In this document: positions 8,920 through 17,579 of the stretch, in pieces
Position numbering within the stretch: position 1 is the first letter of the stretch
How the letters are laid out: every line of letters begins with the position of its first letter
Assembly (NCBI RefSeq): GCF_001187725.1
Contig: NZ_LGIQ01000009.1
Coordinates: 380,859 to 444,858 of the forward strand
Origin: Brevibacillus reuszeri
GTDB taxonomy: Bacteria > Bacillota > Bacilli > Brevibacillales > Brevibacillaceae
Reading direction: 5' to 3'
DNA: 64,000 nt
Notes under the pieces: generated by a model
Told to the model about the DNA's origin: nothing
Seen by the model: only the letters and a program-made list of their open reading frames with translations
The model's database searches: none
Translations under genes and position numbers: made by a program

Positions 8920-9910
8920 GGATCATCCCTCCGAGCGATAATCCGGCCGCCGTACCGATCAGCAGTACCCTGTCCCCGCGCTGCACCTTTCTTTGGCGTA
9001 CCGCCTCATGAAGTCCCATTGGAATCGATGCGGCAATCGTGTTGCCATGATTCGGGGTAATATATATCAGCTGCTCTTCGGATATTCCGAGCTTTTTCCG
9101 CAGGAGCCGCATGGCCATTGCGCTTCCTTGATGCGGTATGACCGCTTTAAAATCGCCCATTCGAGTTCCAGTCGGTGCCAGCAGTTCTTCCACAAAGCCA
9201 GGAAGAAGCTTCGAAGCCATTTTGAAAATCGCCTGCCCATCCATATGAAATAAAAAATCTGTTTCCGTCTGCGCATTATGCTCGCGCGGATGTATGCGCG
9301 TGCCGCCGCCGCGTATTTCCGACAGCCTCGCCCCTTTGCTGTATGTTCGAATCAAAGCGCCTATGATATGAGAAGCGTCTTCTCTCTCGGACGGGCCAAT
9401 GACGACGGCAGCCGCACCGTCTCCAAACAATCCGGCGCTTTCTTTCTCATTCCAGTTCAGTCCGACTGAAGCGATCTCGGTCGACACAAGCAGCACATAA
9501 CGGTAACGCCCTGCATCTACCATATAAGACATCACATCTAGACCGGTGAGGAAGCTGAGACATGTCGCATCAATATCAAATGAAGGAACACCAGACATCT
9601 CTTCCCCGAGCGCTTTCTGGATGAAGGAGGCCGTGCTGGGCAGTGCCTGTTCTTTCGTCCCGCTCGTACATACGAGACAATCGATGTCCGAGGTACGTAT
9701 TCCCGCTGCTGCAAGAGCATCTGCCGCTGCTCTCGCTCCCATATACGATGCGGTCTCCCCATCCCCTGCAAAATGGCGCGCGACAACATCCGTCGTTTTG
9801 CGGACCCAGCCAGGCGGTGTCCCTAGGCGCGCATCCATTTCTTCATCCGTCACGATTCGACGGGGCACATATTTTCCGGTGCCGAGTATTTTGACACGTC
9901 GCGTTTGCAT
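8909..9910 (-). CDS. 3-oxoacyl-ACP synthase III-like (FabH/KASIII family) enzyme
   Basis: 333 residues. The thiolase-fold Cys-His-Asn triad is visible as Cys117 (DIDATCLSF), His260 (IPHQGS) and Asn290 (NHGNTIAAS); GLFGDGAAAVVIG is also typical. The start ATG at 9908-9910 follows a modest GGGGGA site and matches the usual FabH N-terminus (VKILGTGKYVPRR); the frame is open further upstream but without a start signal. It is the first gene of a five-cistron leftward operon (plus one broken cistron) and lies about 95 bp from two Spo0A-box-like heptamers. With no fatty-acid genes nearby it is more likely a pathway-specific acyl condensation or transfer enzyme than a housekeeping FabH. Confidence 0.88.
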   Translation of the reverse strand: MQTRRVKILGTGKYVPRRIVTDEEMDARLGTPPGWVRKTTDVVARHFAGDGETASYMGARAAADALAAAGIRTSDIDCLVCTSGTKEQALPSTASFIQKALGEEMSGVPSFDIDATCLSFLTGLDVMSYMVDAGRYRYVLLVSTEIASVGLNWNEKESAGLFGDGAAAVVIGPSEREDASHIIGALIRTYSKGARLSEIRGGGTRIHPREHNAQTETDFLFHMDGQAIFKMASKLLPGFVEELLAPTGTRMGDFKAVIPHQGSAMAMRLLRKKLGISEEQLIYITPNHGNTIAASIPMGLHEAVRQRKVQRGDRVLLIGTAAGLSLGGMILDY

Positions 9911-10002
9911 GACGATCCCCCGCTTTTTCCATTGTTCGATATAATCCCATTCTAGTGGTGCGGAAGTGACCGTAACAGTACTACATTTTTGTGGTACCCC
10001 CT

Positions 10003-10016
10003 TTCGACATTCGACA
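10003..10016 (-). promoter_or_regulatory. Tandem Spo0A-box-like heptamers
   Basis: On the minus strand the sequence TGTCGAA occurs twice in direct contact (10003-10009 and 10010-10016), identical to the core of the Spo0A binding site. Two further TCGAC elements lie at 10024-10028 and 10045-10049, partly as an inverted pair. The position, roughly 95 bp upstream of the KASIII start, suits control of the leftward operon by the sporulation/transition-state regulator. Inferred. Confidence 0.45.
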
Positions 10017-10276
10017 AAAAAAGTCGACCCCCTTTTTTCTGGAGTCGACAACCCTATTTTACCATTTTACCTTATATATGGTTGATACCGCTTAAACTCC
10101 CAATCCCATTCGATCATCTTCGATAAATTGAAAACTGGTTGAAAACAAGTTGGAAACCAAGTACACATTTCAAAGTAGGGTGCTCCGTTTCCGGGTAGTA
10201 ATAGCTATTGCCGACAGGGAAATACATAGTTCCGGGGAATGTATTACCAACCTAGAAAATCTCCTAGGAGGAAACT

Positions 10277-10468
10277 ATGACCATCATTCGTGTTATATCC
10301 CCTATTCCCCTTGAAGAAGAGGAGAGGATGCTTAATGTTTCGTTTCAGATTACATGTGACCTTGATCGCGAAACCATTGTACTTATGGATGAAAATGGAG
10401 ACCTGATTGATGCTAAAACTATGCAATGGATCTGCCAATACCTTATACTCGCGGCCAATAAAGTGTAG
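10277..10468 (+). CDS. Small hypothetical protein, 63 aa
   Basis: Not recognised. The ATG at 10277 is preceded by CTAGGAGGAAACT, a near-ideal ribosome binding site, which is the main reason to accept it. The protein begins MTIIRVISPIPLEEEERML and has VSFQITCDLDRETIVLMDENGDLIDAKTM, looking like a small alpha/beta domain; no membrane segment. Sequence just downstream (to about 10690) has further short frames that look like decayed coding sequence, so this may be the remaining first part of a longer gene. Confidence 0.45.
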   Translation: MTIIRVISPIPLEEEERMLNVSFQITCDLDRETIVLMDENGDLIDAKTMQWICQYLILAANKV

Positions 10469-10832
10469 TCGGACAAAATGCTGAATCTGCATGAACTGGA
10501 TTGGATCAATGCCGAAATCAAGCAACGTTTGTTTGACCACAAAAAAGGCCGCTGGTACGTGTATTGCGACAATTGCAGGAATGGTTAGATTCCTATGCCG
10601 ATTATTCATATTACAAGCTTTCCGTCCCTTATAAGCGGCAAGAAGGAAGCTCTTGGACTCGTCATTGTTCCGAAGAGTGCACAAATGTCTATGTCGACAA
10701 AAAACGGTGAATGCGTCCACTTTACCTCCGTCGATCCCAGCCCGCCCCGGTCTTAGCCTTCCGGCTCGTCCACTTCAACAAAACGGACAGATGGCAGCTG
10801 TTCTGCGAAAAGGCAGTCTCATAAAATACAAA
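10469..10832. other. Decayed region downstream of the small ORF
   Basis: No intact gene. Plus-strand frames give disconnected pieces (MLNLHELDWINAEIKQRLF, then WYVYCDNC and, in another frame, EGSSWTRHCSEECTNVYV) that look like one frameshifted coding sequence of unknown family. The CAATAAAGTG at 10456-10465 partly resembles a Tn7-like end but lacks the terminal TGT. Confidence 0.35.
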
Positions 10833-10872
10833 AAGGCCAGTCAAAACACAAAAATAAAGTGTTAGACTGGCC
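10833..10872 (-). repeat. Hairpin containing an oppositely oriented Tn7-like site
   Basis: GGCCAGTC (10833-10840) and GACTGGCC (10865-10872) form the base of a stem continued by CAC/GTG pairs around an AAAAATAAA loop. On the minus strand the hairpin is followed by TTTTTGTATTTT and so resembles a rho-independent terminator. The right arm AATAAAGTGTTAGACTGG has the same core as the Tn7-like sites at 10981-11030 but points the other way, as expected for the opposite transposon end. No TGT terminus is found at the expected distance. Confidence 0.45.
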
Positions 10873-10980
10873 TAGTTTATTCAGCTATCGTACCCGTTAG
10901 CGGAATGACCTGTTTTAATTTATGGTAGGCTCGCCGAGATTGATCTTAAGCCTCCTACCCGCTAGCTTGATGAAGCATCG

Positions 10981-11030
10981 TCAGTCTAATACTTTATTTT
11001 CCCAGTCTAGCACTTTATTTTCTCCTTACA
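10981..11030 (-). mobile_element. Tn7-like transposon end (right-end type)
   Basis: Read on the minus strand from 11030, the sequence starts TGTAAGGAGA and continues into two near-identical sites, AAAATAAAGTGCTAGACTGG and AAAATAAAGTATTAGACTGA. The Tn7 ends have the same plan: a TGT terminus, about ten bases, then tandem 22-bp TnsB sites with core ACAATAAAGTCTTAAACTG. The spacing from TGT to AATAAAG is identical. The outer end would be 11030, with CTAAG (11031-11035) as a possible 5-bp target duplication. No tns genes are in the window, so this is a remnant or a non-autonomous end. Confidence 0.65.
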
Positions 11031-11114
11031 CTAAGAGGAACCGCGCTGTTGAGGGCTAGTGTTTGCTTTATGTTGTACATGTTGTGTGTTGTCGCAAACT
11101 GCCCGTTAGTTGAT

Positions 11115-11148
11115 AAAACGGCAGCCATTTACGAAGGCTACCGTTTTT
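11115..11148 (+). terminator. Stem-loop followed by T-run
   Basis: AACGGCAGCC (about 11117-11126) pairs with GGCTACCGTT (11137-11146, one mismatch) and is followed by a T-run. It works as a rho-independent terminator on the plus strand, but no plus-strand gene directly precedes it. It may belong to a lost gene beyond the transposon-like end. Confidence 0.5.
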
Positions 11149-11456
11149 CGTGTGCATTGAGCTCTTGATCCCTTTAGTTTAATGCTGACTAAGGTTCCGC
11201 TTAATCATGTGACTTCAAGATATGTTGAATGTTATCCGTATCGCCAAGCATTGCGCCGCTAAGCTGGTAAACAAATCTTGAGGGACATCAATGAGATTTT
11301 TCTTCTAATAAAGGTGGTTATTTGAGAAAATGGCCGAAATGAATGTACCTCTATCGGGGGGATGATTTGTTTTAATTTCAGTTCATGACAACTTCATCTA
11401 TCTGCACTCCATTTAGTCTCTTCTAATCTTTAATATGACGGATGAATATGCAACAA
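11149..11456. other. Intergenic, nothing recognised
   Basis: No ORF with a start signal, repeat or RNA was recognised in this 308-bp stretch between the terminator-like hairpin and the amidase terminator. Confidence 0.4.
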
Positions 11457-11484
11457 AAAAACCAGCTTTTCATAGCTGGTTTTA
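11457..11484 (-). terminator. Rho-independent terminator of the amidase gene
   Basis: AAAACCAGC and GCTGGTTTT form a perfect stem around TTTTCATA; on the minus strand the stem is followed by TTTTTTTGTTG. It lies about 100 bp after the amidase stop. Confidence 0.75.
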
Positions 11485-11583
11485 GAAATAGTCATTGTGT
11501 AGTTCTTGCTGCTCCTCCTCTGCAAAGACTCAAAGGCTCGCTCTATTCTCGGCTCCCTTTACCCCATCAAGTCGCTAACTTTT

Positions 11584-13044
11584 CTAGAAAACGGGCAATT
11601 GCTCTGCCGCGACGTGAAAAGCAGGACGCCGTTCCTTCCACGGGCAGGCATGCTCTAGCTGGGAAGCCAACTGCAAAAGCGTAGCCTCATCGGCATAGCG
11701 TCCGGCAAATTGCATGCCGATCGGAAGTCCATCGCGGCTCCAACCAAGCGGTAAAGAAATGGCGGGTTGGCCCGTCGTATTGAACAAATTCGTAAAGGGC
11801 GCATACGTAAAAATCTGCTCTGTCCATTCTTTTGCGCTAAGCCCTTTGGCGTTTGCGTTCAGCTCTCCCAAAGGCAGTGGCGGTCTTGCTGTCGTCGGGG
11901 ACAATAGAACGTCGTACTCTGTAAAAAACCTGCCAACTGCTCGGGAAACGATGTTCTGAACGGCGAGGGCATCCAGCAGCTCCGTGGCGGTAATGGTCCT
12001 TCCGTACTGATAGGTGGACAGATTCGCTGCTTCCACATTAGCTTCTGATGGTGTTTGCCCTGTCGCTTGGGCGATTCCATCGATCCAGGATGTGACATTG
12101 GCAGCCCAGATGCGAAGGGTTGCAAGTATATGCTGTTCACTGTCGATGATCGGCGAAGCTTCAACCAGTTCATGCCCGAGTTCCTCGCAAAGTCGGACAG
12201 TTGCATGCAAGCTATCCAGACACTCCTGATCTACTAAAGCTCCAGAAGGCGGTTTTGATATCCAAGCGATACGAAGTCGGCGAGGTAGGTGGGTAATCTC
12301 ATCGAAAAACGGTCTCTTCGGCGGCTCTGCCCAAGAGTAGCAGCCAGTATCCGGCCCTGCTACTGCATCGAGCAGCGCAGCAGCATCACGGACTGTGCGC
12401 GTTAAAGCAAATTCAATACCGAGACCATTTAACGGCTCGCTGTAATCAGGACCTGTCGGCACGCGACCACGAGTTGGCTTCAACCCGACCAGTCCGTTGC
12501 AGGAAGCCGGGATGCGGATGGAACCTCCCCCATCATTCGCATGAGCAAACGGGACGACTCCAGCTGCGACAGCAGCTCCTGATCCTCCACTTGACCCGCC
12601 TGAGCTGTGCCTCAGATTCCACGGGTTATGGGTCGGTCCGTGCAAGACGGATTCGGTCGTGGCGTTGTATGCGAATTCTGGTGTGGTCGTCGTGCCAACT
12701 GTGACGAGACCAGCCTTGCGGAAGCGTGCCATCAATTCAGTGTCGTAAGGAAAGACGGCCCCTTTTGCCAATCGGCTGCCCATGCTGAACGGTACACCAG
12801 CTGCATGTAGTACAATCTCCTTAATGAGGAAGGGAACCCCACGAAACGGTCCTTCCGGAAGGCCCGCATCGATTTGCTCATCCGCTGTTTCGGATAAGAC
12901 ACTGATGATCGCATTCAGCTGTGGATTTACCTTTGCGATTCCTTCTAACGCGGCCTTTTTCAGTTCCTTTGGAGTGACTTCTTTTTGCCTGACAAGCTCA
13001 GCCAATCCTATTCCATCATAAACTGAATATTGAGATAAATTCAC
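11584..13044 (-). CDS. Amidase signature-family enzyme
   Basis: 486 residues, the normal length for amidase-signature hydrolases, which cleave carboxamides by a Ser-cisSer-Lys triad. Seen: Lys75 in LIKEIV, the Ser/Gly-rich signature [16 protein letters not shown] (about 147-162) with the cis-Ser, and nucleophile Ser175 in [11 protein letters not shown]. The C-terminal [24 protein letters not shown] is typical. It resembles the cyclic-dimer (NylA-like) branch more than GatA, and no gatB/C genes are near. The start is GTG at 13042-13044 with GGGAGG upstream. It is a single gene divergent from the LuxR-type regulator, which is therefore a candidate controller. Confidence 0.9.
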   Translation of the reverse strand: MNLSQYSVYDGIGLAELVRQKEVTPKELKKAALEGIAKVNPQLNAIISVLSETADEQIDAGLPEGPFRGVPFLIKEIVLHAAGVPFSMGSRLAKGAVFPYDTELMARFRKAGLVTVGTTTTPEFAYNATTESVLHGPTHNPWNLRHSSGGSSGGSGAAVAAGVVPFAHANDGGGSIRIPASCNGLVGLKPTRGRVPTGPDYSEPLNGLGIEFALTRTVRDAAALLDAVAGPDTGCYSWAEPPKRPFFDEITHLPRRLRIAWISKPPSGALVDQECLDSLHATVRLCEELGHELVEASPIIDSEQHILATLRIWAANVTSWIDGIAQATGQTPSEANVEAANLSTYQYGRTITATELLDALAVQNIVSRAVGRFFTEYDVLLSPTTARPPLPLGELNANAKGLSAKEWTEQIFTYAPFTNLFNTTGQPAISLPLGWSRDGLPIGMQFAGRYADEATLLQLASQLEHACPWKERRPAFHVAAEQLPVF

Positions 13045-13268
13045 TTATACCGCCTCCCTTTCTACATTTGCTTGTTTCTTTCGCTTCATTATGACAAACG
13101 CTGAAAGCGCTGCCAATTACCCAAAAGAGTCATTTTTTGCGAACTGCGCTTTCTCATCAGGTCCATGTTGCTACCTGTAAACACATATATTATGATGGTG
13201 GAAACTCGATTAAACAGGGGGAATCTGGTTGTGGAAAAGGACACATTCCATCTGGGGAGTTCCAAATT

Positions 13269-14330
13269 TTGGAATTTATCGAATCCATCCTCGTTCCAGC
13301 TGAAAGGTTTCCTCAACAGGTTTTACTCTCCCTCTCGCAAATCTTTGGCTTTCATCGGTCTATCTTTTGGATCGCAGATAAACACGGTAATTTGTTTCTT
13401 CCTATCACGCTCAATGTCGAGGATAGGCTAATCCAAGACTATGTCTCCTATTATTTTCATCATGATCTGCTGCATCCGCAAACTGCCATTCCTCAAAACC
13501 CCTCCCGCAATGCTTTGCGCATCAATGACGTCATGTCCGACCAGGAATACGAGCAAACCATCTACTACAACCAGTTCATGCGTGCCTACGGAAACTACGA
13601 TGAGATGGGCATTTACCTCAAAAAGGAAGGCAGGCTGCTTGGATGCATTGGGTTGGCACGCAGCAAACAGGAGAAACGCTTCACAGAGAATGACGTGCGA
13701 TTGATAGAATCACTTTCCCGTACGATAGCTCATACGCTTGCCATCCACACGAATGCAGATGAACTGCAAAAAGAACGTGTGTTATTCACAGCCCATTCCC
13801 AGTTGTCTTCCATCGGCATCATCATTGTAGAGCCTCCTACCCACATCCGTTATGTGAATCCAGTAGCCAAAGACATTTGTGCCGAATGGTTTTTAGGAAA
13901 AACGTACACGAATCCTGTACTCGCCTTTATCCAACAGCACATGAAGAATCATGCCCTTTCCAGTCCCGCTACTTTTTCTGCTCCAGCAGCAAGCACTTTG
14001 TCTCTTTCTCAGCAAGCGTTCACTATCTATGTGCAACCTTCTGTCCCCACCCATTCTTCCGATCACCGAACGCTTCCCTACGCCATCTACCTGATTCCCA
14101 AAGGAAGGCACTCCGGGATGTCTACCACCCGAGAGCAGGAACCGCTCCCCCACTTGACGCGAACGGAGGGGCGAATCTACGAACTCGTACAGCAAGGTTA
14201 TACCAACCAACTGATTGCCAATGAGCTGCATATCAGCCTGAACACGGTGAAGCGACATTTGCAAAATACGTACAGGAAATTAGGCGTTTCGAACAGGACT
14301 GAACTGTGCTATAAACTGAAAACGACATAA
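13269..14330 (+). CDS. LuxR-type HTH transcriptional regulator
   Basis: About 353 residues. The C-terminal LuxR helix-turn-helix is clear (LTRTEGRIYELVQQGYTNQLIANELHIS then NTVKRHLQNTYRKLGVSNRTEL). The N-terminal 200 residues look like a GAF-like sensor (FGFHRSIFWIADKHGN, YDEMGIYLKKEGRLLGCIGLAR). The frame is open back to 13137, but the best start is TTG at 13269, nine bases after GGGGAG; no ATG in frame has a good site. It is divergent from the amidase gene and may regulate it. The ligand is unknown. Confidence 0.82.
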   Translation: MEFIESILVPAERFPQQVLLSLSQIFGFHRSIFWIADKHGNLFLPITLNVEDRLIQDYVSYYFHHDLLHPQTAIPQNPSRNALRINDVMSDQEYEQTIYYNQFMRAYGNYDEMGIYLKKEGRLLGCIGLARSKQEKRFTENDVRLIESLSRTIAHTLAIHTNADELQKERVLFTAHSQLSSIGIIIVEPPTHIRYVNPVAKDICAEWFLGKTYTNPVLAFIQQHMKNHALSSPATFSAPAASTLSLSQQAFTIYVQPSVPTHSSDHRTLPYAIYLIPKGRHSGMSTTREQEPLPHLTRTEGRIYELVQQGYTNQLIANELHISLNTVKRHLQNTYRKLGVSNRTELCYKLKTT

Positions 14331-14558
14331 CACGAAAACGGGACGAAGAATACCGCTCCTTCTTTTTCCTAACCGGTTCCCAAGTTCAGAGATTTAATAG
14401 GACGCTTTCTTGTTTGTAGAGAGCGCCCTATCTAGACATCTATAGTGGAGTGTTGGTATTACCAGATGTGAAGGCCGCACATATGCCGCATTCTCCAACT
14501 GAAACAGCCTGGTAATCGTTTAGAGATTGTAGAAATTGTAAGCGACCTTTTCTCTCAA

Positions 14559-15032
14559 TTATTTCTCATTCTGAAGAACCTTTCTGTATTCAACACCGTG
14601 AATATGTATGAGTATTTTTCGCTTTTCTAATACTTCAAAGAAATTCAACATATCACTAAATGGATTTTCAAAATATTGAATTAAATGTTTGAAATTCTCA
14701 GTTGATTTCAAGAAGTCATAAAAAAAGTAAGGATCAACATTTCCAATATCATCTGTATTCCCGAGGGAAACCTCCAATTTTTGTCCAGTAGCTAAATTTT
14801 CAAACATGCAATGCTCTCCATGAACATCAAAATACCAATTACCGGTTAAATGTTCTTCATCGTTTCGTAATTCCGCATTTGAAATTAAGTAGTAATTTCC
14901 TTTTATTATCTCTGATTTTTCAGGCTGGTTCGTTTCCAATATTAATTTGTCAATGAGTTCTTGCGCAATTACTTTATAAGCGTCCATTGCTGCCAATAAT
15001 TCATCTACCGTTTCTTTAGTTAGTGAGTTCAT
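14559..15032 (-). CDS. Hypothetical protein, 157 aa
   Basis: Not firmly recognised. A soluble acidic protein starting MNSLTKETVDELLAAMDAYKVIAQELIDK (helical), followed by an alpha/beta part with GNWYFDVHGEHCMFENLATGQKLEVSLG and PYFFYDFLKST. The start ATG at 15030-15032 has AAGGCGG upstream. The size and composition recall small immunity-type proteins, but no toxin gene is next to it. Confidence 0.6.
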   Translation of the reverse strand: MNSLTKETVDELLAAMDAYKVIAQELIDKLILETNQPEKSEIIKGNYYLISNAELRNDEEHLTGNWYFDVHGEHCMFENLATGQKLEVSLGNTDDIGNVDPYFFYDFLKSTENFKHLIQYFENPFSDMLNFFEVLEKRKILIHIHGVEYRKVLQNEK

Positions 15033-15125
15033 ACATTACCGCCTTCTATGCTATTTATATTTTTCAAATATTAACTTTTCAAACTGGCGTAGTGGTTAAC
15101 GTAGCCTTTGTACATTTCAGCATGA

Positions 15126-16271
15126 TTATTTTCTGAGCAAAAGCACATCATCAGGCAATTCATCTGAGTCTAATACGTATGAATCCTTCCCCTTCAAATA
15201 TTTATCAAAGAAATCCAGGAGCAAGACATTCATAATTCTCTCCATTTCAATAGGGTCTATTTCTCCGAGTATTTCCTGCTTAACTTCCTTGTCTCCTACA
15301 ACACCTTTTGAAATAAAGTTTTCTGCCAGTATTTCGCTGTAATCAGTAAAGTTCGCATGGGTACTATTTTGGATTGATACTAAATAGGTGTCATTTTCAG
15401 CGTTTAAGAAAGGATATGTTAAAAATAAACCGGAACCATTTTGTACCATCAAGCTCGGTTTTTTTATCGGTTTCTGCCAGATCGTGCTGTAGAAGAAACC
15501 ATCCAGGTTGACGCTGGCCTTGATTAAATCAGATGCATGTGTAAGGCTAAGTGCGGTTGATCCCCCAAAGGACATTCCAAAAGCACCGATGCTCTCTTTA
15601 TCGACATGATTGTAAAGGTGAGCATGCTCCTGTTCATCATCATTTAGAAACATGTCAAGGGCAACAAGACTGTCTTTTATCCATACTTCACTGTGCGTGG
15701 TTAAACCGGGTTGACCGTCAATTAATCTTTTATAGGAATCGCGATGCTCCTCCATGCTTGCTCCTTTACCATCTCCACTGAGCCATGCAGAGTATGATGC
15801 GAATAACTCTATAGCATTTACTGCTTCTGCTTGAAGCTCCTTTATTTGTTTTTCGTTATCAGGTACTAAAAGCTCACCAGATGACAACTCATACGAGCCT
15901 GAGCCCTGATGGCCTATGCTTAAAACCATATATCCATGAGAAGCAAGTTCCTCGAATTGAACCGTGTTCGCTTCACAGAAGAGGTTGAATCCATGGCTGA
16001 AAAGGAGAAGCGGGTGCTTGCCATCACAGATGGGGGCGTTGACGTATGAATTTGTTTCAATACCATTGGCTCCTGGAATGATACTCTCATTCACATACGG
16101 TTTCAATTTTCCTTCACCGTTACCTTTTGCGGGATAAAAGCATAGGCAGGGAATCACGCGGCTTTTTTCGCCTGTCTCGTTCGAATCATATTCATAAGAA
16201 AAGTGTGTACATCCTACCAGATAGGGGCCGCTCGGTTTACGGAGTTTGTGCTTCTCTTTTATCTTCATCAA
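15126..16271 (-). CDS. PAF-acetylhydrolase-like alpha/beta hydrolase
   Basis: 381 residues of the platelet-activating-factor acetylhydrolase/dienelactone-hydrolase type. The oxyanion region LLLFSHGFN, the nucleophile elbow GMSFGGS (Ser234), Asp257 (VNLDGFF) and His305 (STHANFTD) form a complete triad. There is no signal peptide, so it is intracellular. It hydrolyses short acyl esters; the natural substrate is unknown. The start ATG at 16271 has only a weak GAGAGG site, and the next codon is also ATG. A distant relative lies at 37095-38222 within the peptide-transport operon. Confidence 0.82.
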   Translation of the reverse strand: MMKIKEKHKLRKPSGPYLVGCTHFSYEYDSNETGEKSRVIPCLCFYPAKGNGEGKLKPYVNESIIPGANGIETNSYVNAPICDGKHPLLLFSHGFNLFCEANTVQFEELASHGYMVLSIGHQGSGSYELSSGELLVPDNEKQIKELQAEAVNAIELFASYSAWLSGDGKGASMEEHRDSYKRLIDGQPGLTTHSEVWIKDSLVALDMFLNDDEQEHAHLYNHVDKESIGAFGMSFGGSTALSLTHASDLIKASVNLDGFFYSTIWQKPIKKPSLMVQNGSGLFLTYPFLNAENDTYLVSIQNSTHANFTDYSEILAENFISKGVVGDKEVKQEILGEIDPIEMERIMNVLLLDFFDKYLKGKDSYVLDSDELPDDVLLLRK

Positions 16272-16525
16272 TTTTTTCCTCTCAAATTGGATGTTTTCAT
16301 CAAAGTGTATAACGTGGTAATGAGAAAAAGATAGAATTCCATCAAGAAGGCCGTATCAGATTAACTACAATCTCGCCCACCCTTGGGTATGGGCGAGATA
16401 CCACAATGGGCTTAACTCCAACCCGCATTCTTGCTTCCCCCGTCACAGCTTACACCACTATGTACGGCGTTTCTATTAAAAAGTGTTTATTACGTATAAC
16501 GAAATAAATGAGAGCACATTTACTA

Positions 16526-17008
16526 TTACTGAAAATTTAATTTCACTTGATTAAAGCTATGTTCTGCCTCTACGTATTGATTCTCTAGATGAGCTAAATC
16601 TTGTTCCGCCTGCAATACTTCTGCGGTACCTAAAAGCCCCTGTTTAAATTGAATAATCATCCTCGTATAGTTCTCACTAGCAAGTTTGAGCGCCCTCTTA
16701 CTTGTTTGTAAAAGTTTATACCCGTCCTCATAACTTTGGTAAATACTGTACAACGCGTAGACATTTGCTCTATTCATTTTTTCTAATTCTATGCTAGCCT
16801 TTTCCAAATTGTTTCTGGCAATTTTTCCTGGATCCGTAGATAGAACTGAATATTTACTGATCAAATCGACACGTAGCGGTGCGACCTGTATATCTCCTTT
16901 TTTCTGAACACGCGTACTTGTATCTGTTGCAAGTGATGCGACAGCTTCTTCAAACGTGATAGGAGGGTTTTCCGTCGTGGCATCCTGCTCCGAGGGATAG
17001 TCAATTGT
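16526..17008 (-). pseudogene. TolC-family (outer-membrane-efflux-like) C-terminal fragment
   Basis: The frame encodes PPITFEEAVASLATDTSTR, then a long heptad-rich coiled coil including SIYQSYEDGYKLLQTSKRAL and FKQGLLGTAEVLQAEQDLAH, the pattern of TolC-family alpha barrels that also occur in Bacillales. There is no usable start; upstream the frame meets TAA-TGA at about 17010. Full-length relatives are 350-450 residues, so the N-terminal half is missing. It was probably part of an efflux operon of which the FUSC gene at 17580 may be another remnant. Confidence 0.65.
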
Positions 17009-17073
17009 TTGTAGTCATTAGCGCTCACCTACAAAAAAAGCGAAGATATTGTTGCTGGGCAACAAAAAATCCC

Positions 17074-17466
17074 CTATGTCTCAAAGTGATATTGATTGCA
17101 GATTAACGCTATCTTCAAATATCTCAGGAGTCCTCTAGCTTTAATAATTGATGGGCCTTTATACAATAATACATCTAACTGGTGTATTCTTTCCCAGCGA
17201 CACTCCATTTCAGAGAGGGACCGAACTCTTTCCCCTGGTAGACGGATTATTGACTCATAAGGCGATATCGAGCATCCACCGAGCCGGTACAAATCCTGCA
17301 GGGTATCGAGCAACTGCTCCTTGACTGAGGACCACCAGGCCCGATGTGTAAATTCGCTGTTATAAACTACCTTATCACTTGGTCTGCAACAATTTTCAAG
17401 ATTCCGCGCGGTCTCGATTTGAGTATCGGATAAGGAATCTAGTTGAGTGGTCGATGCATCTCTCAA
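17074..17466 (-). CDS. Doubtful hypothetical protein, 130 aa
   Basis: Not recognised. The frame encodes a Trp/Arg-containing helical sequence (HRAWWSSVKEQLLDTLQDLY, LSEMECRWERIHQLDVLLY). Its TTG start at 17464-17466 has no clear ribosome binding site. Sequence composition looks coding, but it could be the 3' part of a truncated gene. Confidence 0.35.
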   Translation of the reverse strand: MRDASTTQLDSLSDTQIETARNLENCCRPSDKVVYNSEFTHRAWWSSVKEQLLDTLQDLYRLGGCSISPYESIIRLPGERVRSLSEMECRWERIHQLDVLLYKGPSIIKARGLLRYLKIALICNQYHFET

Positions 17467-17579
17467 CCAAGCATACCTTGGATAAACGACAAGGGTGCTC
17501 CGTTATCCACTAGCTCACACGGATAATCATCCATCGGAGGAGTCAAAATGTATGGATAACGTAAGAAGGAGCGAACAAA

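Noticed and set aside
10446..10470. CAATAAAGTG preceded by GCGG, similar to a Tn7 end
   Set aside because: The expected TGT terminus is TAC, the second half (TAGTCGG) fits poorly, and it overlaps the end of a small ORF; probably chance.
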